Assembly: GCA_907165135.1 (NCBI GenBank)
Contig: OU015569.1
Coordinates: 2,542,001-2,606,000 of the forward strand
Direction of reading: 5' to 3'
DNA from: Oikopleura dioica
Lineage: Eukaryota; Chordata; Appendicularia; Copelata; Oikopleuridae
Length of the DNA stretch: 64,000 bases
Shown here: positions 12,745-23,672 of the stretch, in pieces
How positions within the stretch are numbered: position 1 is the stretch's first letter
Layout of the letters: each line of letters starts with the position of its first letter
Made by a program: the position numbers and the translations under genes
Notes under the pieces: generated by a model
The model's database searches: none
The model's input: only the letters and a program-made list of their open reading frames with translations
What the model was told of the DNA's origin: nothing

Positions 12745-13445
12745 TAGAATTCCGATTGTTACTAAAAGAAGAATGACTGCCGAAAAAAGAAAAAGAAGCG
12801 GCTTGCGGCTTTGAGCCAGAGTTGCAAATTTTGATTAATTTTTCTGAGCTGAGCTGAGCTGACCTGAGTAAAAATTTCTCTGAGCTGAGCTGAGCTGAGC
12901 TGGCCTATTTCGGAGGTTACTGAGCTGAGCTGAGCTGAGCTGGCCTTTTTCAGAGGTCATTGAGCGGAGCTGAGCTGAGCAGATCTTTTGTTTAAGAAAG
13001 TTGAGCTGAGCTGAGCTGAGCGGACCCTAGTTAGAGCTGAGCTGAGCTGTTTTTTGCCGTTTTTTGGTAGTAAAACTGTATTCAAATCATTTAGCTGAGC
13101 TGAGTGATAATTTTTTGAGCTGAGCTGAGCTGAGCAGATCAAATCATGTTCGAAAATAATTGAGCTGAGCTGAGCTGAGCTGAGTGAAAATTGTCTGAGC
13201 TGAGCTGAGCTGAGCTGAGCAGATCAGATCATTTTCCAAAATCACTGAGCTGAGCTGAGCGACTGCTCAGCTCACTCAGCCAGCTCAGCTCACTCAGCTC
13301 AGCAAATTTGCAACTCTGCTTTGAGCAAGGAAAATCTTAAGCCGCGCATGGTGCGGCTTTTTCTTCCTATCTTCCTCGAATCCACAAGCGGCTTCCCGAC
13401 ATTCAATGCTAATTCTTATTTGCTAAGAAGCAGAATTCCAGCGAA
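12745..13445. repeat. Foldback element carrying a TGAGC pentamer array (family B ends)
   Basis: The outer ends read GAATTCCGATTGTTACTAAA (left) and CAGAATTCCAGCGA (right), as in other family B copies in this window. Inside lie GCGGCTTGCGGCTTTGAGC (left) and AAGCCGCGCATGGTGCGGC (right), then AGAGTTGCAAATTTTG and its complement CAAATTTGCAACTCT. The arms therefore fold back for tens of bases. Between the arms sits the pentamer array listed separately. It looks like a non-autonomous foldback transposon with a tandem-repeat core. Confidence 0.75.
12841..13305. repeat. Interrupted (TGAGC)n pentanucleotide array
   Basis: Clusters of two to six TGAGC/GAGCT units alternate with 15-40 bp spacers. Near 13262 the orientation flips to GCTCA units, so the array itself ends in an inverted repeat. 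No coding function: the apparent protein repeats (SAQLS) only reflect the pentamer. Confidence 0.95.
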
Positions 13446-13500
13446 ATTTGTAAGGAATCGCGTATTCTCTAAGCAAGAAACAATAGTTGTATTTATGAAG

Positions 13501-14224
13501 TTGAAGATTTATTGAAATAGCGATAGATAGTTTGTATCAGCTCCTGGGTCAAGTAACCCCTGTCGGAAGGAATGGAAGGGATGGAGTGGCAGCTCCATCG
13601 TCGTGATTCTCTGTGGCGAAGTCTCTCCGCGGCCGGCTGGATGCGGGGCGAGGTCTGAGAAGCAAGTCGACGCGGCGTGAGCGGCGAAAGGCAGCGAGAG
13701 CCAGAATGCGATAACGCCTTGCTCCGACGGTTCGTCATGTAGCACAGGCAGGGCTCCGAGCGCGAGCGCACTTGATCCCTTTTCTTGGGCTTTACAAACA
13801 CTTTTTAAATTAAAAGAAAGAAAAACTCTAGGTTACGATACTATGTGGAGAACCTAAGTTAGGGTCCTCAAAGAGTATGATAACAGATTGAAATGGTTGT
13901 TTTGGTTATCTCTTTTGGACCCTGACTCAGGTTTCTAGACAGGTTGCCACTGCGTGAAAAGGAGGTTTGTTAAAGCCGTTAGCTGAGTTTGTGGATTTTG
14001 GCTGCAGACTCGTTGCCAGTCCTGTGAATGTCCGGAATCGACTCGTACTCAGCACTGAAGCCGTTGACCATCGAGCTCATTGGCGAGGCGAACTTGGGCG
14101 AGGCAAACTGCAGTAGGCCGCCAATGATTCCAGAGCCCAGCGAGCCACGACGGCCAGCATCGTTCGTTCTTGGTATGGGAAGATGACCCAGAAGGGAGAG
14201 CGGCATTTGCCCCTCGTTACTCAT
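13501..14224 (-). CDS. Small Ser/Arg-rich protein, unknown
   Basis: Exon 1 begins at ATG 14224 and encodes about 80 residues with Pro/Gly/Ser-rich segments (RRGSLGSGIIGGL, FASPKFASP). The second exon (about 13797-13501) encodes basic, phosphorylation-prone sequence (KKRDQVRSRSEP, SHSGSRCLSPLTPRR) and ends near an AATAAA. The intron between them contains a complete family A inverted-repeat element (13840-13949). The 5' splice site is unclear: joining in frame needs a GC-type donor (CTCA|GCTAAC), with acceptor TTTAAAAAG. No known domain is visible. Confidence 0.45.
13840..13949. repeat. Family A inverted-repeat element (MITE-like), in an intron
   Basis: The left end GTGGAGAACCTAAGTTAGGG mirrors the right end CCCTGACTCAGGTTTCTAGAC. 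It lies wholly inside the intron of the Ser/Arg-rich gene. Confidence 0.8.
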
Positions 14225-15726
14225 CTCGAGCAAGAACTTTTCAAAGGGTTACTTAATTGGTTCGTTAATTAGTTTGTTCTTGTGGGAAAGAGAAGATTAT
14301 TATTAAAATAATTACGTAACCCAGTAGCTTATCTCGTGGACTATCGAGTTGAACGACTTTCCGGTCTCATTTCAAGCCGTTTTTTTTTCTAATTTCGGAA
14401 GCTCGTTCTTTTTTTCTAGGGCAGTGTTGATGATTCACAATCGCCAGTTTCGATCACCCTCATATCCCGATCCGCATTTTTTCGGTTTTCAAATCGGACA
14501 GTCTAAAGTTGACGAAAGGTCATTAAATTTCAGATTGTTCCTTTTTCTCTTGAAGAAACGCCTTTTTTCCATCCGATAATGCTCGCCACTGGTCAGTGGG
14601 AAGTGAGCCACTCGCGGCCCCGATGAGTCACCTTTCTGAACTCAGCGACGGGCCGCTCGAAATTCCCTTTATTCTCGATTCCTGCAATTAATGATGATTA
14701 CATATTTTCTCTTTATGTAATTAGATTGAGTCTGTAAGTTAATCTTACTCGTTCACTTATTATTTAATGAATTGATTATGATTATCTTGCTAGCTAATTA
14801 TTTGACAAGTATTTTCACTAACTTACTGGATGATCTCTCACTATTTCGATTAAATTACAGCCAAAATTGATCGAAAAATTCAAAGTGGGTTTGAAAAAAA
14901 AGTTAGCAAATAAAAAACGTCGTGCCGCACTGCGCCAGCGTGAGCGTAAATCTCGACGTAAACCGACCGTTATTTGATCGAGCAGTCGGCCCAGAGTGGC
15001 CCGCTGGTACGACCCCAGCCTACGAATCGCCAGGTTGCGAGTTCGATTCTTTGAAATGACATGGCAGCTTGTAGGTACAGCTGATCCATGAATTGAAAAA
15101 TGAAATGTAAAATGAAATTGAAATATGAAAATTGTTAAAGGCCGATATGAAAAACAAATAGAACATACAGTGGAAATAATATCCCCGTATGATGCGCAAA
15201 AATTGAGTTACCCGGATGCCTGGGACTTGCTTAGTGACAAGCCCAGATGAACAAATATAGTATCGCGAAATCATGAGCTCCTTAAAAACCCGTCCGAGTT
15301 CCCTGGGACACTTTCTAGGAATTGGAAAGTTGGACACCCAAAAACTCGCCTCAGAAATCTCCGGATGGCTCCCTACGGTACCTAAGGGAAGTCAGCTGGT
15401 CAAGAAAGAGGGGAGTTCTTCCTAAAGGATAAATAGGAAGTTTTTGCTTATTCAGCTCTCATTTTTCTTATAGCAATTGCACTAGAATGGATGCTGAATA
15501 ATAAGGCAAATGAGATCTGCATAATGACTCAAAATCTAATGATTTTTTCCGTTTTCTAATTGCGACGGCCAAGTTTGAAGCAGATTGATTTTCGCAATCT
15601 TGAGAAAGGCTCTTTGATTTTTATGGATCGGCAAAGTTATTTTGAACACATGTCAGTGCCGTGGACCTTTGCGCATGCATGATATTTATAGAAGCAAAAT
15701 GAAAGAGAGAGAGACGGAAAATAGAA
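14225..15726. other. Intergenic; AT-rich with a tRNA-like segment
   Basis: No gene is supported. AT-rich from about 14,640 to 14,900. It contains the tRNA-like block listed separately at 14,985-15,065, a short hairpin near 14,582-14,612, and unique sequence without coding bias upstream of the kelch gene's 3' end. Confidence 0.35.
14985..15065 (+). repeat. tRNA-like segment, probable head of a tRNA-derived SINE
   Basis: TGGCCCGCTGGTA (near 14996) matches an RNA polymerase III A box, and GAGTTCGATTC (near 15038) matches a B box at the right spacing. The acceptor and T stems do not pair well, so a functional tRNA is unlikely. Several hundred bases of non-coding sequence follow, as expected for a SINE body, but I see no second copy here to confirm a repeat. 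Confidence 0.4.
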
Positions 15727-17508
15727 CTAGATTTGATTCGGTTGTATACAGTCTATGACGGCTAGTCCGAAGTTTCTCAGCGGCTGTTCCAACCGGGCCG
15801 AAATCGTGCGCCACTTTCTGCTATTGATGTTGAACTCCTCAATGCTGTCGTGATAGTGGCCATTTGTGTAGTCGTATCCGCCGCAAACGATGAGTTTTTC
15901 ATCTCCCCAGGCAAACACTTGTGAGTCCATTCGTTTCTCGTGCGTGTCATTTTGTCTCTCCCACTCGCGAGTTTCAAGATCGAGAGCATCAACTCTACAA
16001 TTTTGAAATTCTTTTATTCATTTTTTGTCTACCTGACTGTTTGCCCGCCTAGAATGTAAAGTTTGTTTTGCAAAATAGCGGCGCCCATGCCGTTTTCCGA
16101 GAAAGGGAAGAAAACGGGCGAGATGTATCTGGAGAAGACATCCCATTGATCCCGTTTCAAGCTGTATCTTTGAATCTTATCCGTCGTGTGTACTGTATGG
16201 ACACTGTACTGGCCGCAGCAGATGAATAGCGAATCGTCTTTTGATGCAAAAGCAGCACCGCCAACACCAAGAGGCATGGGAGCTCCGAAACGCCACGATT
16301 TCGTCGATGAGTTCAAGATCTCCACCGACGAAAGCACTTTCTCCCGTTGATAGCCGCCAACAACGACGAGAACGTAGTTGAAGGCAAATGTGGCGTGGAA
16401 GAAGCGACCTTGGTTCATGTTTGGAAACTGACTCCAGCTTTGTCCGTCGAAAGTGAAGCAGTGATTCAACTGTTGCAAGGTGCCCACGTCAAATCCACCC
16501 GTTAGCCAGACTTGTCCGTTTGAAGCCGTCACTCGGTATCCTTCCATATTGCTTCGGGGAAGTTTCTGTGACATGGCGCTAGAATGTTGTCGCTGAAGCA
16601 TGTTCCATTGGTGACGACAGCAGCGGCAATTGCTATCGCTTCGATGAGAGCTACTTTCCGGCTCTGTATGAAAGAAAGGAGTACTGTTTGTATTTTTAAT
16701 CTAGTTTTTTGAACTACTGTACTTCTAGAGACGATTAAAAACTTCCCTATCGACGACATCATTTATGGGCATATTGTGAATATACTCGTATGGCTCCTGA
16801 TTGTATCCTCCAAAAAAGAAGGCCTTCTTCTTGATCGTGAACATCTCCGAAATGATTGATATTGGTCCATCTTTCATACTTTTTGAAGCTCAATTTTTAT
16901 TAACAAAAAATTTTAACAGCAAATTTGAGCTCTTTCCTTAATTTTCTCAACCGGTACGTCTTGATGAGCGGCACAAAGGCTTCTTGAAGTGAATAGCGAA
17001 GAGAAAGCTCAGCAAGATACGCCAACTGGTGCTCGTGCAGATCATCGTGAAGTGCCGTATCGCAAATTTCTATTTCTGCGATTTTAATAAAATCCATGAA
17101 GGCATATTGGTCCGCGAAAGCAAGTGAAGCAGCAAGATTGTCCCACTCGAAGATTTCGTGAATTGCATTTTTGACAATCTTGATGGAGTATTCGGGAAAA
17201 TTAATGAAGTCTGCATCTTTTTCCTTTTTCAATAATATTTGCGTCTAGTCAACCCTTCATTTTTTTACCTTGAAGTCGCCCTGGAAATAACTCCTGCAGT
17301 ACTGACTCTTCGATATCAGTTTATCTCTGGAAATCAGGACGCTGCCGTCGCTAGTTCTCAAAGTAACATCTTTGGAGTTTCTTGACATTTTCAAATTAAT
17401 TAAAATTGATATTCTTTGTTTGGTTTGATTCTGGATGCCTTCCAGTATTTTCTCAGCTCCCGACCCTCTTTTCAAACAACTGACCAACTGATTGCTGTGA
17501 AAGTTCAT
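15727..17508 (-). CDS. BTB-kelch protein
   Basis: Kelch-type BTB proteins usually act as substrate adaptors for Cullin-3 ubiquitin ligases. Exon 1 (ATG 17508, possibly the ATG near 17388) carries a BTB-like N terminus (DVTLRTSDGSVLISRDKLIS). The next exon continues the BTB/BACK helices (INFPEYSIKIVKNAIHEIFEW, then AELSLRYSLQEAFVPLI). After a linker exon (near 16885-16740, with one FFFGGY blade strand), the kelch repeats follow with clear GG motifs: VWLTGGFD, VVVGGYQ, FICCGQY, YILGGQT, LIVCGGYD. The stop is at 15727. The BTB core is short and poorly conserved compared with typical family members. Introns are about 40-100 nt. The substrate is unknown. Confidence 0.85.
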
Positions 17509-17607
17509 AACACCCTATAAATATCTGTAGAGCAGACACCTTGCAGCCAAAAATACACAACATCTGGATTCAAAAGCTTCATTTATTTCTAAGGATAATG
17601 CAAGCTT

Positions 17608-17776
17608 GGCTCAGCAACCTGTGTACAAAACCTGAGTCAGGATTTGAAATAGACAGTAATTAAAAAAAAAATAAAAATGTTTATCTTGCCAAAGCAGCTT
17701 TGCGGCTTTGTTTTTGTAAAAGCCGCTATGGGCCGTTTTAAAATCCTGACTCAGGTTTTCTACACAGGTTTCCAGA
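17608..17776. repeat. Family A inverted-repeat element, complete
   Basis: The left end GGCTCAGCAACCTGTGTACA is mirrored by TTTTCTACACAGGTTTCC at the right. CCTGAGTCAGG and CCTGACTCAGG lie inside each end, and an internal GCAGCTTTGCGGCTTTG hairpin is present. It sits upstream of the kelch gene. Confidence 0.9.
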
Positions 17777-18218
17777 CGCTTACCCTAATATTTTAAAATA
17801 ATAAGACCCCGTTGTCTGTTAATTTTGTGTTACAGTCCGAGAAAGAGCTGGACACTAACTGAACTCGCTGAAATCATAGAAGGAGATTAAATTTGAGCAG
17901 GTAAAATAAACGAAGGTATTTTGAAATTTAAGGATTTGCGCCAACTTGTTTTGCGAGAGATGTTTTTTCGATATTTTAGAAAAAAACTTTCGCATTTAGA
18001 GCGCGTGTATTGGGTCGGGTGTGGTTTCATCGTAGATTTGTTTCTACCAAAATTAAAATGACTATCCGTCCTGCTCGCGGTCCCTTTGGATCCCCTTGAT
18101 CCACCACGCGGTGGCGCCATTGGCGATTATTATCGTTGCGCCGTCCGGTTCTTCCGTGTTCCATTAGTTCAGAAATACTCTGATAAGGAGCCCACCAAAG
18201 AGCATCCAGAAAGTAGAG

Positions 18219-21200
18219 ATGCGCTCTCTTTCTGTTTTGGCGGTGCTTGCAGCCGTCCAAGGAGAGAATAGCTCCGACTTAGAAGCGAAAAGACGAGACT
18301 TTGCCATCGATGAGAAAGAGGTCGACACACTTACTTGGACTCCAGGAGGAACTGTCAGAACTACGCAGGACAGACCCTACGTTAGAGGAAAAGTTCAGGT
18401 TCGTACCGTGATTCTCATTTCTGACGAATTTTTGCTGAAATTCTGATTATTACTTTAGTAGAATTACTACTAAAAATCGAGAAGCCACTTGCGGCTTCGA
18501 GCAAGAGAAAATTCATTTCGCTTTTTCGTCCTATTTAGCTCAAAGCCGCAAGCGGCTTCTCGATTTGAGTGGTAACTTTTTAATTTTAAGATCGGAAATT
18601 TAAATACAAAAATTCAGAAAGGATGCAGCGAAGAGATCATGTACGGACTGTACGATTTCGACTGCAGCCGAGGTAAACGAACTATCGGCCAATGGACCAA
18701 AAACACTCGATGCAGACTCTACTGTTTGAACAGGTAAGATTTCCGTCCCTCATATTTTCTTATCGTCCTTCTAGCCAGCGAATGGAACCCGCGGTAAAGC
18801 AACTTCGATGTACATACCACAGACCAACTGGGCGATACATCTGGAAGGGCGCGGCGCGACAAGGAAACAAGCGAGTTTTGTTGAGCAATCCTCGAGTTGA
18901 CTGCATCACAATGAACCACGTTGCTCGATGGGGCCAGTGGGGACCCTGGTCTTCATGGACGAAGTGCTCCCGCGAGTGTGGAACAGGAGAAAAGATCCGT
19001 CAGCGGCGACGAGTCTGTGTCGGCGGCGTCATGGGAGAAAACGACAATTGCCCGCATCAAGGAAACGTTCAGCTCGAGTACAGCGGATGTGACAACCAAT
19101 GCGGTAAGTAATTGGCTCGCTCCGATTCAATTCAATTCGATCGCGCGCTCATTTTGATTATTATGAGTTTAAAAAGTTGCTCCAGGAGTCCTGTGTACGC
19201 ATCCCAAACATGTCGCTTACAATGTTACGCGATTAGAACATTGATCCAGCAAATCCGTGTTTTACCCAAAACCTTCCGTCCGGCGTTATCTTTTTGACGT
19301 CAGCTAGGGAGAAAGAGGCACCAGTCGCCCAGCTACTAAGCCCTTGAGACAATATTCGTCCAAATATTATTTTCTTGAAACAAGATCTCATCCGACCAAC
19401 AGATTCTAGTAACAAAAACATGTTACAGTATAAACAACAGGATTGTTTTAAAGAATAAATCTTCCAGGTGTTTTTCTTAAAAGAAACAACAAGTATTTTT
19501 CCAGAAAACTAATCACATGTTTTAGTTTCGCCACCATCAGTATCAGTGTCCTTTAGCGATGTCAAAGATAAAGGATTCATCGTCAACTGGGAAATCGAAA
19601 ACATCGACGAGTCTGACATCGGACATTTCAAAGTGGAAGTTTTCGAAAGCATCGTTAACTGGAACCAGGAGAGCTATAAAGTCGCCAACCTGGATATGAT
19701 CCACCCAACTTTGAGAGACATCAGCGTCTGGCGAGAAATCAAACCTCTCACAAGGTAAATCTATCTTTCTATTCACAATTTTCAATTAAAAATATAGATA
19801 TGACGTCTGGGTCTGGATGATGGATAGCCGAGGTCAGCAACTAGCCGATCCGGTTATCGAAAAAGTCTTTACTCTCGGAAGTCGTTTCGATTTCGACGAA
19901 GATGTCATGTGCGCCGTTGACTGGCCCACTACTCACAAGGATGAAATGATCACCTCTTGCGATCATTTGCAGTACGTTCCAGCCGGCCACAGATGCTACA
20001 CTTACTGCAAAGACGACTGGAAGAAGATCCGAGGAACCGAGTACATCACCTGCATGAATGGTCAGTGGCGAGGAAGCTGGCCCAAGTGCGAGCCTCGAGG
20101 TTGGCGATGCAACATGAACATGGACACTTATTGCCCCGGTTGCATTCGACCAGACAACTGCTGTGACTTCATCACAAACGAAGGAGACGTCGACTACATC
20201 TGCAAACAAGGATACCTCCGACCAGAGGTAAATGGCCCTGGAAAATCTGGAGGAATCGCCCGAGCTCTAACCAAGAAACTCAAAGCAAATGGTCCTTCTT
20301 GCGCTACATTCCGACATCGAAGACGGGATTGCAGTCTCACCTACGCTGTGAAAGTCTTGGCACTGTACACTGACGAAACTGGAAAGAAAGATCCGATCGA
20401 GAAGATTCTCGTTGACGTTGCTCAAGATACGGATTTCACCGAAAACTGCATTGATGATGCTGATTACGATGTAAAAGTGATGGATGTTCGGCCACAAGCA
20501 GGTTATTCTCACGTCCAGATCGTCTTCGAAGCCGAGCTCAATCGATGGGATGGCAACCTTGGATATGACATGTGGTTCGATGACTTCGAGCACGGATACG
20601 GTCGATGCTCGGTAATGCGATGCGGCGAGTTCCCACCACCTCTGTTGAAGGGAGGCGGAGCTACGTTTGGACACGACGTGGCGCTGGAGAACACTTGCAC
20701 AGACGGAGACAATGCGCACTCCGTCTGCAAGATGAACTGCCCTTCGACTCATCCTGTCCACCACTTTGCTCATTACTGGCAAGAAATCATCTGCAACCCA
20801 TCTGGCTTCTGGAACCAGCCACTCTATACCTACTACACTGGCTACTGCCAAGCGCCTTCTTGCAACTACTTCGACATTATTCCGCCAAAGAACGGCTGGT
20901 ATAGTTGCTCAGATGAAGGCTATGAAGGATCCGTGTGCACTTTTGGATGCAACAGTGTGGATTACACTCTCAATTCCAAGGCACCCTACAGGTAAAAATC
21001 AACGAATGAAAATGTTTTCTCATGAATTTTGTTCAGAATTCAATGCATGAATGGAAAGTGGAAGCCGATCGGAGGCAAGGCAGGCTTCATCAAGGGTCAG
21101 ATCCAAGCGGATTGCGTGTTCAACCACGTCTTTGCCCGACGAGAGAAGCGAATTTCCCAGCCTATTTCTCCACTGCACGCTATGCGAATGCAATACAGGT

Positions 21201-21432
21201 AGATTTGGCTTTATAAACATGATTGTAAATTGTAATCTTTTCTCAAAGAGAACTTGCTGGTCTGGACCATCCAAGTTCAATTCGAAAAGAACGAACAAAG
21301 TACAACGTTGAAATGACGAGGAAGAAGTTCGGCTTCGAGGGACGAAGCATGAATTTCGACCAGGTCTTCCACGCGGAGATGAGCACTCCAGACTTCGAAG
21401 AAATGCCAATCGCAGCTTTTGGCTCCAAATAA
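18219..21432 (+). CDS. Secreted multidomain protein with TSP1, FN3-like and CCP/sushi-like modules
   Basis: Seven exons (18219-18398, 18618-18733, 18775-19103, 19526-19754, 19798-20991, 21037-21198, 21249-21432) join with clean GT-AG splice sites and continuous frame. The start gives a signal peptide (MRSLSVLAVLAAVQG). Next come a Cys-rich segment, a thrombospondin type 1 repeat (WGQWGPWSSWTKCSRECGTG), an FN3-like beta domain (VSVSFSDVKDKGFIVNWEI) and Cys-rich CCP/sushi-like modules (CMNGQWRGSWPKCE, CNPSGFWNQ, CMNGKWKPIGG). The C-terminal tail is charged. The architecture suggests an extracellular matrix or cuticle/house-type protein, but I recognise no ortholog. Intron 1 contains a family B element. 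AATAAA signals follow at about 21,520-21,570. Confidence 0.85.
18455..18600. repeat. Family B inverted-repeat element in intron 1
   Basis: AATCGAGAAGCCACTTGCGG at the left is mirrored by CCGCAAGCGGCTTCTCGATT at the right. It lies inside the first intron of the TSP1-domain gene. Confidence 0.85.
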
Positions 21433-21636
21433 AGGCGGAAATAGAGAGTCGACCCTTCTAAAAATTGATAGTTCTGATGAAGAACATTATCTTACTGTAA
21501 ATACTTACTTCTCCTGCAAATAAAGGAAACGTTTTATAACAAAGTTGGGATTGCTTATTTTTATGCTTCAATAAAAAGTGACGCTCGTTTTCGGAGGAAA
21601 GGGCTTAGAGCTCAGTTTTAATTGAGTCGATTTAAC

Positions 21637-21867
21637 ATGCAGACTTGTTTTGGGAAAATTTTCTATCTTTGGAACAAGTTTGTTAAAGAAAGAAGCTCTT
21701 CAAAGAGGATCCGTGCGAGGGTAAAGAAAAAAGAATCAAAGCGAGATCTAGTGAGTTTATTCTGTGATTGTTCGGGTCTAGGCTCGGGTTTTTTTATGAA
21801 TATTCAGGCATGGCTAGATCAAGACGGAGAAGATGACGACGGGTCAGGAATCAGTTTAATTGAATAA
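21637..21867 (+). CDS. Small two-exon protein of unknown function
   Basis: The ATG at 21637 opens a basic region (KFVKERSSSKRIRARVKKK). A 57-nt GTGAGT...ATTCAG intron (21751-21807) leads to an acidic end (LDQDGEDDDGSG) and TAA at 21867, giving 57 residues. Good splice signals and a sharp basic-to-acidic composition support it. No homology is recognised. It lies just downstream of the TSP1-domain gene on the same strand. Confidence 0.45.
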   Translation: MQTCFGKIFYLWNKFVKERSSSKRIRARVKKKESKRDLVSLFCDCSGLGSGFFMNIQAWLDQDGEDDDGSGISLIE

Positions 21868-22024
21868 GCGATAGGTGGAAAGTTTAATAGAATAAGCCGT
21901 GATGCGTGTTCTAAAACGAGTTGAACTCAAGAAACAGATACCGAGTGCGAGGAAAACGATAACGGTAGATAACTTTTGCTTTTGATACAATCCAAGGTTG
22001 TTTTTAAAACAAGAGGGCTCTGAA

Positions 22025-22345
22025 ATGGAAGAAGAAGACTTTGGAGAACAAGCGCTTGAAGACGATTTTGAAGAAGATGATGGAGGAGATGATGATGACG
22101 AAGACTCAATAGAAAGGGAAATCGAGGAGAATGATCTTGTCGATGAAGTTGGTTCAGGTTGCAAGAGTTTTAAAAATATTATAATCCAGCAATTGCATTT
22201 TTTAGAAATGGACTATCAAATCGACGAGGAAAACTATCAAATGGACATTGTTCAAGCAGAAGCGATGGAGATGGAGGAAGCAATGCTCGACGAAGAATAT
22301 AATTTTAACTCAGGAAACTCCCAACAAATGCGGCTAATCACGTGA
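22025..22345 (+). CDS. Small, extremely acidic protein, unknown
   Basis: Two exons (22025-22157 and 22206-22345) flank a 48-nt intron (GTTGCAAGAG...TTTTTTAG) and encode about 90 residues. More than half of the first exon is Glu or Asp (EEDDGGDDDDEDS), and the second is rich in Glu, Met and Gln. It resembles acidic nuclear or chaperone-like tails but has no assignable domain. It follows the previous small gene by 160 bp on the same strand, so they could share a transcript. Confidence 0.45.
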   Translation: MEEEDFGEQALEDDFEEDDGGDDDDEDSIEREIEENDLVDEVGSGCKSFKNIIIQQLHFLEMDYQIDEENYQMDIVQAEAMEMEEAMLDEEYNFNSGNSQQMRLIT

Positions 22346-23672
22346 CTGCCCATCAAATACTTTTGAATAGAAATTTGGATAGAGATTAAAAAGATGCTGG
22401 GTCTGTGAATGACTACTGGTGCGCTGAATCGCTTCCTGACTCTGTATAACAGCAGCAACAGTCTCCTCCATTTATCCTGACGGGCAGTCTGAATAAAATA
22501 AACAGAATATGTTGATGCGGTGGCGCTTATGTTTTCTAAATATGCAATATGCTTAAGTGTAGGTATAAGACGATGGATAAAGCTGGAAATCTGGAGATGC
22601 AGGCGCAATTTAAGACTAAGCAGGATAAAATCACGCACTCTGGCTTCTTATCCTCAGACTCGTTTATTCTCAAAGAAACCCTCTTTCACTCATTTTTTAT
22701 TTTATTTTAGATAGAAAAGGGTGAAAATGAGAGCTTTTGGATTTCTAACTATCTTCTTGGCCTCAGCCTTGGCAATGTCTCGGACACGTTTTTGCTCAAT
22801 TGCCCAGTTTATTTGAGTTTTACAAAAAAAAAACTTGATCAAAAACGCAAGAGAAGTTTTCAGCCCACATTCCGAAAATTCAAACGGGAACGGTAATTTT
22901 TTTCTTTCAGCGAGATTTCCTTGATTCGCTTTTTAGCGCAATTTGGCGAACATGTGCATAGTTGAGCTTGGTAAAAATATTATTTGTCTTTAACTCTAAT
23001 TCGAGTTCCAAGACCTGAGCGCCGAATGCTTGGATGTCGTCGGGCCCCAGTTGTCGTATCTCGCGAAGATTATTTACCAGCGATGGGTTAAAACATAATC
23101 TTCAATTTTACGATTAGAGATCTATTTTTTGACCTTGGAAAAGAGTGAACAACAAGCGCTTAATCGCTACTTTCCTACTGCAACTCTCAGCCCCGGCAAC
23201 GTAAAAGTATATTAATGAAAAAGCTTCTCAATACATTCAGACTCGAATAAAAATTGTGCTCATTTCAGAACAACAAGAGATTTTTCAACTCTGACTAAAA
23301 TTTCTCCTTTTTGAAATATTTATGCATCTGCAATCGAAGATGATTAAAGTGCCCAAAAAAGGTCAAAGGACGCCTGACGTAGTTAGCTTGTATTTGCGCT
23401 GCGACTAGTAATTGTCCGCGGCTTCTTTAAATAAGCGAAGAAGCATGAGAGGGTGAGTCAGTTTTCAAGCGCCAGCGCGCTAAATAGAGTAGTAAAATAT
23501 CTTCGGGCCACGCCATTTTTACAAGAGAAAAACTTAACGGAGAGTTGAGTGTGCCTAATAGGTTCTGTAGCTATCCGTTGGATGAATAAGAGCTAGAAAA
23601 AGAAAAAACGCGCAGAGAAGAGGCCATCATTCAAAAAGAGAGAGAGTGGAAAGAAAAGAGACAAGCAACGAA
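22346..23672. other. Mostly non-coding; two orphan exon candidates
   Basis: On the plus strand ATG 22725 opens a signal-peptide-like sequence (MRAFGFLTIFLASALA) but stops after 29 codons, so it could be a first exon. It might serve the membrane-protein gene that begins at 23673, though the join is unproven. A minus-strand exon candidate is listed separately at 22917-23090. I see nothing else. Confidence 0.3.
22917..23090 (-). CDS. Orphan coding exon, unknown
   Basis: The minus strand reads openly from about 23090 to TGA 22917 with helical, coiled-coil-like sequence (SLVNNLREIRQLGPDDIQAF then VLELELELKTNNIFTKL and a basic end). It has no ATG of its own and would need an upstream exon, which I could not find with confidence. 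Codon composition looks protein-like, but it could be a gene remnant. Confidence 0.35.

Noticed and set aside
12957-13142. Apparent protein with SAQLSS repeats
   Set aside because: It is only the translation of the TGAGC pentamer array.
12841-13305. Resemblance of GAGCTGAGCT repeats to mammalian immunoglobulin switch regions
   Set aside because: Only the pentamer is shared. There is no immunoglobulin locus here and the array lies in a foldback element, so the match is coincidental.
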